Positions 1 through 11,684 of a stretch of DNA of 64,000 bases are shown here, piece by piece. Position 1 is the first letter of the stretch. Each line of letters opens with the position of its first letter. This DNA comes from Cunninghamia lanceolata (taxonomy: Eukaryota > Streptophyta > Pinopsida > Cupressales > Cupressaceae). The stretch is from positions 4,216,001 to 4,280,000 of the forward strand of contig BSBN01000860.1 in assembly GCA_027924645.1 (NCBI GenBank), read 5' to 3'. The notes below the pieces were generated by a model. The model was not told the origin of the DNA. It made no database searches and saw nothing but the letters and a program-made list of their open reading frames with translations. The translations under genes and the position numbers were made by a program.

Positions 1-62
1 TTACATGCAAGAAGACAAAAGAAAGGCAACTAAATCAATAAGCCTAATGGGCATTATTATTG

Positions 63-1021
63 TCATTCTCCCCCATAATGATTGCTGGGAAGAACTTGAA
101 GTAGATCTCTAAGTGTCTGGAATCTTTCACGAGCTAGAGGCATCGTGAAGACATCTGCAATTTGATCCTTTGTACTATAGTGCACAATCTCGATCAATCC
201 TTGTTGAACTAACTCTTTGATATAGTGATGTTGAATTTCAATATGTTTGGTCCTACTATGAAACATTGAATTCTTTGTCATTTGTATAGCACTCTTGTTG
301 TCACAATATGACAAGGTATGTCCATTTTGTATTTGGTGCAAATCCCCCAGTAGTCGTCTCAACCACATTGTTTGGCAAGTTGCTGATGTTGCAGCTTTGC
401 ACTCTACCTCGCTTTTGACAGAAAGATTTGGATCAGAAAGACTTCTAAATCCAATATCTTTTAAATGTTTATCAATTTTAAGATCCCAGGCTCGAGGAGC
501 TTGCTTAAGTCTGTATAGGGACTTAATTAACCTGCAAACTTGATGTTCATGTCCAGGAACCTAAAAACCCTTAGGTTGCACCATATAGACTTCTTCAAAT
601 CCCCGTTCAAGAAGGCACTTTTGACATCCATTTGATATACCTTCTAACCAAATTGAGTGGCAATGGAGAGAAGTGACCGGAATGTGACCATCTTTGTAGT
701 AGGAGCAAACCTCTCTTCAAAGTCTATACATTCTTGCTACGAATATCCCTTAGCAATGAGACGTGCCTTGTATTTGTTCAATGAACCATCGGCTTTGCAT
801 TGGACCTTATAGACCCATTTGCATCCAATGGGCTTTTTACCTAGAGGCAATTCAACCAACTCCCAAGTCTTATTTTTGATCAATGCATGAGATTCAACCT
901 TCATAGCAGCTTCCCGTTCTGGTTTCCCTTGTGCTTCAGAAAACTTTTGTGGTTTAGAAACTTGAAAAAGATTAAAAGATAGGGCAAAACGACTATGCTC
1001 AATAGATGAACCAATTATCAT
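63..1021 (-). pseudogene. Copia reverse transcriptase and RNase H, internally deleted
   Basis: From 1021 downward the minus strand reads the start of the copia RT (NKTWELVELP, GCKWVYKVQ, YKARLIAKGYS). After frame breaks come YRLKQAPRAWD near 500 and then, abruptly, the RNase H region with CKAATSATCQ, YCDNKSAIQMTKN, RTKHIEIQHHYIKE and the C-terminal end near 63. The RT segment that normally lies between RAWD and the RNase H, including the catalytic YVDD, is absent; the junction falls near 430-450. The fragment ends at the polypurine tract. The family is certain; function is lost. Confidence 0.9.
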
Positions 1022-1149
1022 TTGTCATTTTCTCCAAGGACGTTCATTTGATGTAGGCAGTTCATCCACACATACGCCTTCCGTAGTGGAATAATACCAT
1101 TTAGGTTTTTGGTGTGTCTTCGGAGAATGTTGCAAAGACAAGTTCTCAA

Positions 1150-2190
1150 CTCAAGTCTTACTTGGAGTGGCAACATTTTTAATTCTGCGTCTTTGATAGA
1201 CAAGCGGTGTAGAATCAACCACTGATTGACTTATAGGCTGACCTGCTGAACTGGAGGGTTCCTCTTTCAAAGGTACCATAATACTAGATTCAAGGTCTTC
1301 ATTGACTTCCAGCTGAACATTTGAAAAATATGGCTTTGTTTCTTTTACATCAACATCCTGACTAACAATGACCTTGTTAGTGGAGATATTAATAAGCCTG
1401 TATGCCGTAGAGTGTTCACTATAACCAGCAAAGAAATACCTAATGCTTTTGGATTCTAGTTTGTCTTTTCTATTTAGGAACTGAAGTGTATGCCGTTGAA
1501 CCAAAAATATGAAAAGAAGTTACGTTAGGTTTGTGACCGGTCCAAGCTTCCTCCAGTGTGATTTTTTGTAAAGCTTTGCATGGACATCTATTCAGGATGT
1601 AAACCACCGTGTTCACAGCTTCTCCCCAATACTAGTAGGGAACGTTCCTGTTGTGCATCATGCACCGTGCCATCTCCATGATGGTCTTGTTACGCCTTTC
1701 AACCACTCCATTTTGTTGTAGACTGAATGGTGTTGTTAACTGGTGCTGAATACCTTCTTTTTAATATAATTTCTTGAATTGAGTGGAGGTGAATTCCCCC
1801 ACGCCTTAAATTTGAGGAAGGCACCATAGCATTCAGACTTCTTTAAGAAGTAAATCCACATCTTTTTTGGAGAAATCATCCACCAATAACAGGAAGTACC
1901 TTGATCCATTGATAGTGGGAGCTTCCAGGAAGGCTCACAAAGATCCGCATGAATGAGATCCAAAAGACCCTTAACATGCCATGCACCTTCTATAGGAAAC
2001 GACTTCCTCTTCTGCTTTCTGACCAAACACCCAGCACACAAATCCTGTTTTTCTTGTATAGGGGGCAGCCTGTGAACCATATGGGCTCTATTGAGTTTGG
2101 CCAAATACTGAAGATTCAGGTGACCATAGCTTTCATGCCAAAGGACATTGGTATTATCTTTGACAACTAAGACATGCAATTTAGCTGTAG
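1150..2190 (-). pseudogene. Copia integrase relic
   Basis: The minus-strand frame beginning near 2180 shows the GAG-pre-integrase and zinc-binding part (LWHESYGHLN, then CAGCLVRKQKRKSFP), followed by the first catalytic aspartate in LIHADLCEP. Near 1690-1720 another frame gives QQNGVVERRNKTIMEMA, which holds the catalytic glutamate of the DDE core. From 1650 to 1150 come the integrase C-terminus (near 1400-1450 RYFFAGYSEHSTAYRLI) and the linker to RT. Several stops and frameshifts break it. The reaction in an intact relative is insertion of element cDNA into host DNA. Confidence 0.88.
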
Positions 2191-3418
2191 CAGGCTCAAC
2201 AAGCTTATATAGACCTCTTTGCCGAATGCCTATGGAAACAACTTTATCCTATTTCACATTTGATACAATACACTTCTTTCCACAAAACCTGACTTTAATG
2301 TTAGTGTTCTCAGTAAGCTAACTAATAGACAATAAATTCTTGTTCATGGCAGGAGCATCTCGGACATTGCATACTAGAAATTTTAGACAATCATTCAATA
2401 CAACCCCAACATCTCTTATCCGTTTGACAACATGTGATCTACCATCACCAAGTGAAACTGTATCTTTATGAGTAGAATTAGCAGTAAACTTTACATACCA
2501 GTCTTTGTGACATGTGAAATGTTAGGATACTCTTGAATCAAAAAACCAATATTTGTTGTCAACACTGTCTAAAAGAGATGCCATGAGTGCAAACTCGTCA
2601 TCTGAAACAACAACCAGATTAGCTTCACCATGCTTCTTTTGGGATAGATTGTATAACCTTTTCTTGCATTCCTTTTTAACATGTCCAAATTTATTGCAAT
2701 AAAAGTATTTCACCTTTTTCTTGGATGGAGTGGAAGAAGTGTTGCCAGAAGAATTTTGAGGTTTGTTGCCAATGAGTTTTGAGGTTTGCTCTTATACTAA
2801 GCAGAAAAAGCACTTTCCGCAGACTCGGATGTAGATTCCCCATTTTGCTCGTCTTTGCTCCTTCTGTAATAGATATTGACCCACCTTATCAAAAGTCAAA
2901 GTTTGATTTTCAGCCAATAGATTTAGTGATTCCACAAAGGTCTCATAGGAGGGCGACATGGTATTAATGGTCAGAGCAACCATGTCTTTGTTGTCCATTG
3001 GTTTATTGACGACAATAAGCTAATCACTAAGGTCCTTGATTTTTAGGAGATGTTCTGACAATGACCCACCCTCATGTAGTTTTGTAGAAAATAACAAGTT
3101 CTTCAAATGCAAAACCTGACTTTTCTCAGAGACCTCATACTTGTGTTTGAGGTGATTCCACAGTGTAGATGCAGATGTGGTGTTCTAGACTTCAGGGATT
3201 AAGTCATCGGACACTAACAACTTGATTAGCAGTAGGGCTTTCCTGTGACGCTTGTCAAAGTCATTTGGGTTGGTTGCAAGATTGGTTTCGGTTTCTAGGA
3301 TAATATTGTCACACATCCTCTACTCAGCGATTGTGAGTATTTTGTGACTCCAAATATTATAATTTTTCTCGGTGAGCTTCTGTGCCTCCGGTAACTCCAA
3401 ATTTTGAATATTTGCCAT
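2191..3418 (-). pseudogene. Copia gag and protease relic
   Basis: The likely gag start is the ATG at 3418 (minus), giving MANIQNLELPEAQKLTEKNY and NIWSHKI, the usual copia capsid opening. Later gag sequence includes the frame at 2998-2792 (TMSPSYETFVESL). The zinc knuckle near 2700-2660 reads YFYCNKFGHVKKEC, where the first cysteine of the C-x2-C-x4-H-x4-C motif is tyrosine. The protease active site near 2540 reads WFFDSRVS, so the glycine of the usual D-S-G is arginine. Several stops interrupt the frame. Confidence 0.85.
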
Positions 3419-4296
3419 TATCCAAAAAACATTAATTCCCGAAACTTGAACAACCCCTTTAAATTTGACCCAATTTTTTTTTTCAAAAAATTTTAAAACT
3501 GATCCCACAAATTTTTCAAATCCTTGAAATTTTGGCACCTCAGATATTAAAACTTTCTCTCAAATTGATGTTTCCAAAACTTGGAAAAATTTTACCAAAA
3601 AAAAAATTGAGGGGAATTTAAAATTAAAGATTACCTGGAAATTTTTGTGAAAACCCGTGCCCTAGTAGTTGCTATTTTGGACCTGCATGCTGAAAAAGAG
3701 GGTTAAAAACCCTAGCAAACTGGTTTAACAAACCCCTGGCCGTCACATTTGCCCTAGCCGCAGGCAAAAACTGGTAAAAAATCCGTGTTCTAAAAACACT
3801 TGAAAATAAAACCCTAGTCACACTTTTTAGAACTTGTGGCTATGGATTTTAAGCCTGGAAAATCACGAATTTAGAAACCCTCAAATCGTGATTGTATGAA
3901 GGGGAAAAATGGTGCATGAATCTAATTAAAACCCTAGTGTTCTCTGCCCTGGCCGCAGGTCAAATCGTGATCTGTTAAACCCGTTGGGACTAGACCAAAA
4001 AAAAAATGCACAATTTTTCTAAGTATTTGAGCTGCGATTTTTAACAAAAATTGGTTTGCAATTTACTGATTTGGATACGATTTTTACCTCCTCTGGTCTG
4101 TGATTTTTGACTGGAATTTGGCCGTGTTTTTGACTAGGAAATACAACAAATTTTTAGCAGAAAATGTCTTGAATTTTGCCTTGAAACCCTAGTCACGATT
4201 TGCCCTAGACCCTTTCTAGATGCCCGTGCCTTAGTTGACCTTGCACGACCTCTTCCCGACCTCCTTTGCGTGATCAAACCCTAACCCTAACCTATT

Positions 4297-4309
4297 GGCT
4301 TTGATACCA
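4297..4309 (-). other. Primer-binding site, initiator-Met tRNA type
   Basis: The minus strand reads TGGTATCAAAGCC, matching the initiator tRNA-Met complement TGGTATCAGAGC except at one position. It lies one base inside the LTR end (CA at 4311-4312, minus strand), the standard copia arrangement, and fixes the LTR/internal border. The leader between it and the gag ATG at 3418 is about 880 bp without recognisable genes. Confidence 0.8.
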
Positions 4310-4310
4310 A

Positions 4311-4725
4311 TGTTAGCAAAGCAGCAAAGAAGAGAGATGAGAGAAATTTGCAAATAAGGCTTGCTTCACTACGAGTGAAAGCAACATTTTATAAAGTTAT
4401 AAAAGTTACTATTATAGCTACCATATTAAATGTTACAACACCTACTGCAACTACCTACTTTAATAACTATACCTGCTTTAATAACTATACCTAACTACAC
4501 CTAACTACCAGCTAAATAAAGACACTTTATTACATTAATATACTAATATGCATGGATTCCCTTGGTACGACTAGATCCTCCTGCAAATCTGTCTGTGGAT
4601 CTTGTACAAGGTCTCTGGTTGCTGGAACCAACAGATCCTCTCTGTTCATCGTCTAGAATGCATGCTTTTGAATAGCTTCATGCAATCTGCTTTTACAACA
4701 GAGCTTGTGCCCATATAACTTGTCA
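4311..4725 (-). repeat. 5' LTR of the copia element
   Basis: The + strand starts TGTTAGCAAAG next to the primer-binding site and probably ends ...ACTTGTCA at 4725, so on the minus strand it runs TGACAAGTT...CTAACA. The outer end was chosen because the 3' LTR at the left edge of the window starts similarly after the polypurine tract (TGACAATAATAATG). The outer end is uncertain by some tens of bases because the opposite flank is outside the window. Confidence 0.5.
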
Positions 4726-6298
4726 TATCAAGTGTATGAGTATCTCCTGCAATGTAGAAAATTGGAATGAAGGCTGATTAGCAGGTATGCTTATATAACA
4801 AAATAAAGAGGAAATTGAAATTTATTCTAGTCAAATGAAATCTACATTGTTCACAAGGAATTTTAGACACCATATTTCCATAAACAGAATATCTATTATA
4901 TGTTTTAGTCTTCTATGACTTCCATCCATTATGACTATGACACAAGCTTTGTTGGGAGGAGAGGAGAGAATTGAGGAGCTGCAAGAGAAGCAAACAAAAA
5001 AACCTGGAAAATTTCTTGCTAAAAGCTTGAAGCAGAGAGAGGGGAGAGATGGATTATTAGATTTTCCTAAATTTATACACTGAATTCCCATAGAGGATGG
5101 AAACTCAATTGTTGCCTTGTTTTTGGAAGCTCAATTTGTTTTGTTTGACTGCTTGTGTTGTGGTCTTCTGGATGCACATGCAAAATCCCACTCCCCAAAT
5201 CTGTTGACATATCAGACAAAGCTAATTTACTCTCATAACAGTGCATGTGAAGTAACTCTATGTTGCTGCTGCGAAGAAATTCTCCAGTCATCTTATTCAA
5301 TGTGTGGTGCAGGGGAGCAACATGTTATGAAACCCACATTTGTCTAGGTGCTCTCTTGACTTCACCATCTTCCACTATTAGACCCTTGCATCGTTAGTTG
5401 GGAAAAGTGATGTTTAGCATATCTACAAAACCTCATAGCACATGTAGATTAGCTCGAATTGGAATTCTCTTCCTTCAAATTTTTTTGTTTAATTTCATGC
5501 ATTTAGCTTAGTTATCCTTTTCCACATGCTTCAAGCTAAGTAACCATGGTTGGAGGGGGTATTCTCAATTGGTTACAAATTACATTTGAATTCTATGCTT
5601 CTAAGAATTAGTGGACAAAATTCTCTGCCTTTTGCAATCAACCTGGTTCATACTTTAAGCACGGACTCAAAAGCTTCAAGATATCTGCATTTAGGGATCT
5701 AATGCCCCCCATTTTATCACTGTTTCTGCATGCATGAAGTATATTATGTCAAGAGATTTGGCTTATTTTGCACATGAAATGTTTCCTTGTATGCTACTTT
5801 CTTCTTCTTCAAACTTTGCAAGTTATTGGGAAAATGATCCCACCTTATTCCTACAAAACATCCTTAAATTTGAAGTAGCAAGGCTGCTTTCCTTGGTTGC
5901 TTATTTCCATTGGGCTAAGTTCACACCTTTGCTGTTTTAGGTTGACTGGATAAAACACACTTGAAGACGCTTCGATTCCATGACATGCTATTTTGACATT
6001 GCAATTACATGCTGGAAAAATTAATGGAGATATCTTTTTTTATTTCCATGATTGTACATGTATGACAACAATGCATGACCTTAAGCTGGACTTATTATTC
6101 TGGTTGTAATTTCTCAAATGATGTCATGTAGAGTGTGGCAATAAAAGTTATTTTATGGGCCATCCGCCGTTGTTATGTAGACAGTTTTCTTTCTTCTTTA
6201 TGGATATAGATGCTTTGTGTGTGAGTTTATGCATTATTTTTTTTTACAAGTCAATTTTAAGTACTAAACTTAATGTCTCCTATACCTTTGGAACGCAG
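4726..6298. other. Upstream intron or 5' flank of the ALDH6 gene, no firm feature
   Basis: AT-rich sequence with no domain that I recognise. The transit-peptide exon expected for a mitochondrial ALDH6 was not found here, so it is probably left of the window or was missed because it is short and poorly conserved. A small + frame at 4931-5083 (50 codons) exists but has no support beyond being open. Confidence 0.4.
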
Positions 6299-6373
6299 CC
6301 AAAAGTCAAGGTTCTTATTGGAGGAGAGTTTTTGGATTCTCAAGCGCAAGAATGGATTGACGTTATCAATCCA
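6299..6373 (+). CDS. ALDH6B2: Methylmalonate-semialdehyde dehydrogenase, exon (N-terminal)
   Basis: Twenty-five codons, phase 0 at both ends, reading KVKVLIGGEFLDSQAQEWID and ending VINP. This is the start of the mature aldehyde dehydrogenase fold of ALDH6 enzymes, just after the mitochondrial presequence. The acceptor is GAACGCAG/CC and the donor CCA/GTGAGT. ALDH6 oxidises methylmalonate and malonate semialdehyde to propionyl- and acetyl-CoA in valine and pyrimidine breakdown, CoA- and NAD-dependent, in mitochondria. The next exon follows 397 bp downstream in phase. Identification rests on the match of all five exons in order. Confidence 0.93.
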
Positions 6374-6770
6374 GTGAGTTTATCCAGATGAGATTTTTTT
6401 TTAAAATGATGTATAAAGGGCTTTACCTGTTTGATAATCTGATATTACATAAATCTATAATTACTTTTATCTTTTATAACTATTTTTATCAATGGGGTAT
6501 TTCTGTTGCTCTACATTTGTCTTGTTTCCATAACACTTTATCATGGAAGAAAACTTTATTTTGATAAAATTCTAAATTGAATCCTACCGGTTTGTAATAG
6601 GTCAAATGATTGCAATAGGTGTTCAATATTTCTGCAGCAGTCATTCTGCTGTATTATGTAGGAAGAAGTTTTTTCAGTGACAACATTCATGCTGGCATTA
6701 GGGAGAACTGAGAAAAGGATCATTTTTTCTAAAAAATTGATTGCCTGTCATACCATTTATTATTGAACAG

Positions 6771-6932
6771 GCAACACAGGAAGTTGTCTCAAGAGTGCCA
6801 TTGACCACTGCTGATGAATTTCAAGCTGCAGTGAATGCTGCAAAACAAGCTTTTCCTGCTTGGAAGAACACCCCTGTTACATCACGTCAGCGCATCATGT
6901 TTAAGCTCCAAGAGCTCATCCGAAGGGATATG
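6771..6932 (+). CDS. ALDH6B2: Methylmalonate-semialdehyde dehydrogenase, exon
   Basis: Fifty-four codons, phase 0 to 0, with acceptor TTGAACAG/GC and donor GATATG/GTAAAA. It reads ATQEVVSRVPLTTADEF, then AAKQAFPAWKNTPVTSRQR and ending LQELIRRDM. The ATQEV..VP and W(K/R)NTP..(S/T)RQR(I/V)M blocks are ALDH6 signatures in the cofactor-binding domain. It joins VINP of the preceding exon to ATQEV exactly as in plant ALDH6. No stop or frameshift is present, so the gene looks functional here. Confidence 0.95.
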
Positions 6933-7138
6933 GTAAAAAAAGAGCACATGCTTTTGTCTTTTATATCTTAGAGACTATGAAGTCTACTGTGTTAGAGGTC
7001 AATCTTGCTAAATAAATTAGATACGTAGCTTTGAGCAGTATCCGCCATATATGACTTCATTTCTCTAGTCACATGATTTCTACTTCTGGTTAGTTTAGTT
7101 GCAAGAAGCATAATTCTTATGTAAGTCAAATGATGCAG

Positions 7139-7217
7139 GAAAAGTTAGCAATGAGTGTGACTACAGAACAGGGAAAAACTTTGGGTGATGCTCATGGTGA
7201 TGTTTTCCGTGGATTAG
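7139..7217 (+). CDS. ALDH6B2: Methylmalonate-semialdehyde dehydrogenase, exon
   Basis: Seventy-nine bases reading EKLAMSVTTEQGKTLGDAHG and then DVFRGL, ending with one base of the next codon. The acceptor is GATGCAG/GA and the donor GGATTAG/GTAAAT. The TTEQGKTL.DA.GD.FRGL block is typical of ALDH6. The phase-1 end (G) pairs with AG at 23192 to give the conserved Glu of E-V-V-E-H, so the intervening intron is about 15.97 kb. Confidence 0.95.
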
Positions 7218-8044
7218 GTAAATTAGTTTCTCATAAATAATTAATGCATTATTGTACATATGTTAAATTTCTTAATGTTTTGTGTGCTTTAGATATTTCA
7301 TTTACTTTAAGCTTTGGATTTCTTTAGTTTCTTTGTCATAGGAGATGAGCATTGAAGTGTCAAGAGATGTCATAGAACATGCCCTATAGTAGGGAGATTT
7401 CTCTCGTAGGTCTCTCCATCTCTACAATGTTTAGCTACCTCTGAAATATGTACCTTAACATAGAGTATATGTCTTCAGTTTATAGTGGGCACAAAGAGTT
7501 TCGATGTATGTCAAAAACTTAGGAAAATTTGGGAGGACGATACTTTGTGGTCTCCAAACCAACCACTACAAGCTTGTGGTGACAAGGCTTACAAAATGAA
7601 AGAAGCCTTACATGCAAAGCATATTACTGCTGGAGAAAACTCGCTTCCTTAATTATGCGGAAGGCGTTCCCTCTATGAGACGGGGCTTGTGAAACAAATA
7701 AATCGGTGGTTGATATATACGTGTAGATGCTGCAAGACCATAGTTTACATTCTAGGTATACATGTATTCACTTTGTTTTTGTGTTGGGATATTTGTTGGA
7801 TGATGGGAGATTGTCAGATATGGGAAATTTTTCTGCTGCTTTGCATTTCATGAAAATATGGGAGTACTTACAATAGGAAATCGGGAAAATGCAGTTGTCA
7901 AGTAACATAAAAGAAAGTCCACTGTAGCTGGTGGTAAACAGCACGAACATGCAGGAATGGCCATTGGGCAAGCCGGGCTGAATTGGTGGACTATCACACT
8001 TAAATATGCAGGACAACTAAGCCTGCTATTATATATATATATAC
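7218..8044. other. Intron sequence, nothing recognised
   Basis: Start of the 16-kb intron (7218-23191). AT-rich non-coding sequence with no domain, LTR terminus or long frame. A (TA)n run at about 8030-8043 precedes the tandem duplication that starts at 8045. Confidence 0.5.
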
Positions 8045-8288
8045 CTTGGGTGGTTATGTGATTGATGCCATAAACAAAACATGGATGATTTTATATTGTA
8101 TATGGGGGTAATTGATGTTTTTTAGTTTTCTATAGGGCCATGTAAGTAATATATACATATAATTTGTCATCATAATGGGCTTGGGTGGTTATGTGATTGA
8201 TGCCATAAACAAAACATGGATGATTTTATATTGTATATGGGGGTAATTAATGTTTTGTAGTTTTCTATAAGGCAATGTAAGTAGTAGT
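8045..8288. repeat. Imperfect tandem duplication, 135-bp period
   Basis: A segment beginning CTTGGGTGGTTATGTGATTG at 8045 recurs at 8180, with about 107 bp closely matching and only a few differences, including TAATTGATG versus TAATTAATG. The left unit carries about 28 extra AT-rich bases before the second begins. Origin and function are unknown. Confidence 0.85.
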
Positions 8289-9392
8289 TATCGTTGACAT
8301 TGCTTACTTTGTTGACAGAGATTTGTCCCTGTTTGTTGATAGGGATTGAGTTTTGTTGATTAATGCAATTTCTTCCCAATTCTTTGAGGCTCATTTTTTT
8401 GTTTGTTAAATGAATTGTGACCTTTTGGGGGTCACCCCCTTTAGCTAAAATGAGAATAGCAAAAATTAAAAACCAGAAGGGCTGCTCATGAAGAGGGCCA
8501 GAGATCAAAAACTCCCCTATATGGGAATTAGTGTATATATTCAATATCAGTTTTACTACAGATTACATATTAGCAGTATTGCTATCCACTGTATTTGCTA
8601 TGACCTGAGCATATATACAAAGTATTAACTGAAATATGAAATATTATCTACTATCTATGCACCTGGATGGGCCTGCTATTGGTGAGTCGCTGTATCCTTG
8701 TCACTTGAGGTGGTGCCCGAGTCCTCTGTTTCCACCATGGGGGACCAGTCGATACCCTGCTGGTCCGACACCCCCGCCATCATCTTCAAGAACTCTACAC
8801 CCCACCTCGCCTGTTGCCTCCTCGCCGCATCCTTCCCCATTGCCTCAATCACACATGGGATCCAGGGTCCATTATACACAGGCAGGAGCGTCGGCCAAAC
8901 GCCATTCTCTGGTCTGAATCCCAACCCGACCACTGCCTCATCCAACACCTTTGATAGCCCACTTCGTCACTGTGATTTAATCATGGCATTTGCCACCTCT
9001 TGGACTACGTCTTTGGATTCTCTGAGGTCAAGACACACCCACCAGCATCGAAGAAATATCGGTATTCACTCTATACCGATGGCTAGTTTCCATAACTGTG
9101 TCTCCGAGAGCCATTTTAATTGTGTGGATGCCAATGGGTGAGCTGGTAGTAAAACTTTCTTCATCCTAAGGTCCGATATTGGGCCTAAAAAGGTAGCTTG
9201 CCTTTTCTTAGCCCTAAGACACACAATGGACTCCATTTTCCTTCGGTTGCAAATAGAATGGAATGAAATAAACTTCTTTAATCGCGTACTTCAATCTCCC
9301 GTATTGGGATGGATGATGTAAACCTCTTCTTGCCATGATGCCTCCGTTCTATATTGGAGTTAAATGCAGCTCTTTGTCTCGCTTCGCAGTCC
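8289..9392 (-). other. Unidentified coding-like tract, minus strand
   Basis: The minus strand holds an open frame at 8948-8676 (90 codons) with VDEAVVGLGFRPENG-like and QQARWGVEFLKMMAGV stretches and a moderate GC rise. I do not recognise the family. Before the solo LTR inserted at 9398-11113, this tract was contiguous on the minus strand with the RNase H relic at 11164-11658, so it may be the downstream part of the same non-LTR element. That link is inference. The rest of the tract is broken by stops. Confidence 0.3.
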
Positions 9393-9397
9393 GAATC

Positions 9398-11113
9398 TGT
9401 AATGTGCTGCCCCTGTTTGTTCTTTTTTTTATAATTCTTATTATGTTATTTTGATTATTATTTTTTGTGGTCTTTCAGAACTAGACAGAAGTTGCAGAAG
9501 GGGTTTTGTGTTTTGCATGTAATGTTTTGCCAGATAACAATGTAATATATAACATGCGATGATAACCCAGAAAAGCTATAACAGATATGAGCAAAATATC
9601 AGTGACCCAGATCATAAAATTACTCAGAATGAATTATAGAGGCATACCCATATGGTGAAATGTCAAGGTAAGTGAATATCTCACATACCCATCAGCTGAT
9701 ATTAAAGGTACAATGTCTGATTTGATTAGTACAGCAGACTGGGAGTGATTACTCGCATTAACACCAAGGAAATTGCATAGTTCTGCTCCAGAACATTGAC
9801 TTTGGCAATAACAAGAGGAAACCAATACAAGGAACTCCAAAGTATGAGCACCCAAAGACCCCCACGAACTGGTGACTGGCTGGTACGGCCTGGTTCACTG
9901 TATCAGCAATGTATAAGTGTTGGTATTGGTCAAGAATGTCTGCAAATCAGTCCAGAAACCTCTGCAACTAAGGTGCCCAAACCCAGTGATAAACAACAGC
10001 CCAAAAACCAGTTCAAATGTCCTCACTGAACCATCAACATATCCTCCATGTGGTACGGCTGTGTGCAGGTCTGTACGGCCTGTTTAGAGGGCAGATACAA
10101 CACATAACTCCATAGGAAAAGCTCTGGTTAGCAGCTGAATACCAAGTAAACCCTGCAGAACCTCTATGCCCTTATTAAGAGAGATAGCCTTCCAAAATCA
10201 CTACAACCCAAGATATTATCTCCAATACTGGTGCGGCTGTCCCTGTGACTGGTACGGCCAGGTCTAGGGGATCTAAAAACCCTTGAATCACTTCCAAACT
10301 CCTTGCTACAACTTGTAATCTGCTCCTTAATATTCACCGATAATTATCATGCCAAAACTCAAAGGATTTATCAAGTAAAACCCTTCCGCGACTGATCTCC
10401 CAACTCCAAACTGAATGAAAATGAGCACCAATGCAAACACTGAGTGTATTTGCCTCTTCGAGCATCCGGGGATGATCTTTCACACATGCAAAATGTTGTT
10501 ACTAATGGAGGTTTTCCTCTCCAAAAGCCATGGTTTCGAATTTCTCCAAAACCCTCAAACTCTTTGTAGAGCCAAAGCCAAAGCAAATGAAAATAATCCA
10601 ACATACCAAATGAATTGCTTTTTCCCCTTTTTACAATTCCTCTAAGGGGGGGTCGATTCACCTTTTTGGAGGCAATATTTAATTAAAGTCACTTTTTATA
10701 ATCTTAAGACGAGCACTCAACATAAAGGTTATAGTGACTTGTTAATATTTCATTTTTGACACTTAACCATTATAACCCAAACTCCAATATTAAATAAACA
10801 TTAATAATTTACGGACTTTAAAACGGAGGCCCAAATGATCTCAGAATCTAGTGAACTATAGACCATTGGAAAGGTCTCACCAAGACGCTTCATCTCCAAC
10901 ACTGAAAATCCTGAAACAGACAAAAACCCTAATTTGCCAAAAAAAGTAAGAATGGCCCAAAAGTCCAAAATCTCTTCGGAAGGTGTCATACAGCTCCACT
11001 GGATCACCTGAACACATTGGTGACATCAAAACACTCCTCTGATCAGGCTGTCACCAACCCAGAAAATCAGCTCCGATTGTGCTGCAAGAGAACCCGAAAA
11101 TGGGGACATTACA
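9398..11113 (-). repeat. Solo LTR of family D, minus orientation, TSD GAATC
   Basis: On the minus strand it runs TGTAATGTCCCCATTTTC ... CATTACA, the same termini as the LTRs of element D at 25516 and 29544, and homology continues throughout (for example the HTH-free stretch around 10460-10580 matches D-LTR sequence near 26290-26420). It is 1716 bp, close to the 1729-1730 bp of the D LTRs. The five bases GAATC occur directly before 9398 and directly after 11113, a perfect target-site duplication, so this is one LTR left after LTR-LTR recombination. It split the minus-strand coding-like relic to either side. Open frames inside are spurious. Confidence 0.92.
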
Positions 11114-11163
11114 GAATCATGATGAAATCCATAAATGCCAAGCGTGCTACTCGTGATGGGCCT

Positions 11164-11658
11164 CTATTCCGTTTTGGAGTTGGTGTCGACAATGTGGCAT
11201 TGGGAAACTATGTCAATTGCCACGTTGGACATGTGGTCAGCCTCAATATTTACTTCGCGGAAGATATGGCTAAGTTTGAAGTCTTCCAACTTCCTTAGTT
11301 CTCCCCAACACAACTCCAATATGTTTTGGATTCTCTAATCGGGAGTGTTCTCATGTTTGATGGCATTGATAATGATCTGTGAATCGCCTTCTATGTGAAC
11401 CCTACAAAAACCATATTTGTTGCACAATTGGAGACCCAACAAGAGTGCTTGCGCTTCTGCTTCATTGTTAGAACCTTCATTGACTTTCCTTGCAGCTTCC
11501 ATCAAAGTCACCCCTTCATGATTTCTTATGACGCTTCCAACGCTTGACGCCTCGGGGTTCCCTCTGGAGGCGCTATCAAAATTCATTTTCACCCATCCTT
11601 CCTCCGATAGTGTCCACTTTGCCTTAGTCCTAAGCTTTTGATTGAGATTAACCCCCAT
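11164..11658 (-). pseudogene. RNase H domain of a non-LTR (LINE) element, one nonsense codon
   Basis: The minus-strand frame from 11658 reads GWVKMNFDSASRGNPEAS, then NNEAEAQALLLGL, VHIEGDSQIIINAI, and after a TAG at 11335-11337 continues in the same frame with FKLSHIFREVNIEADHMSN to a stop near 11164. This is the plant-type RNase H (RVT_3-like) domain found at the C-terminus of LINEs. All four acidic catalytic positions (D in NFD, E in AEA, D in EGD, D in EAD) remain. The single in-frame stop and loss of the upstream RT and endonuclease make it a fragment. It could instead come from a related domesticated RNase H gene. Confidence 0.8.
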
Positions 11659-11684
11659 CTTCCCATGAATGGGGGAAAATTAGG

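Larger units (their letters stand above)
1..4725 (-). mobile_element. Decayed Ty1/copia LTR retrotransposon, 3' end outside window
   Basis: Reading the minus strand from 4725 down gives a 5' LTR, a primer-binding site, a long leader, gag with one zinc knuckle, protease, integrase (GAG-pre-integrase, HHCC, DDE), then reverse transcriptase and RNase H, the PR-INT-RT order of Ty1/copia. The polypurine tract TATGGGGGAGAA overlaps the last codons near 76-88, and the 3' LTR probably starts TGACAA and runs off the left edge. Many stops and frameshifts, and a large deletion in RT, make it inactive. It lies upstream of the first visible ALDH6 exon, in an intron or the 5' flank. Confidence 0.9.

Noticed and set aside
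4281..4292. CTAACCCTAACC, telomere-like
   Set aside because: Less than two full plant telomere units, inside the copia leader; chance.
4831..5091. Small frames near 4831-5091 (86 codons minus; 50 codons plus at 4931) as a possible first exon
   Set aside because: No mitochondrial presequence features fit, no donor in the right phase was evident, and the two strands compete; left unannotated.
9518..9524. TGTAATG at 9518 as the left end of the solo LTR
   Set aside because: Homology to the D LTR continues left to 9398, where the terminus and matching GAATC target duplicate are found.
9634..10661. Frames at 9634-10661 on both strands
   Set aside because: Inside a non-coding solo LTR of family D.
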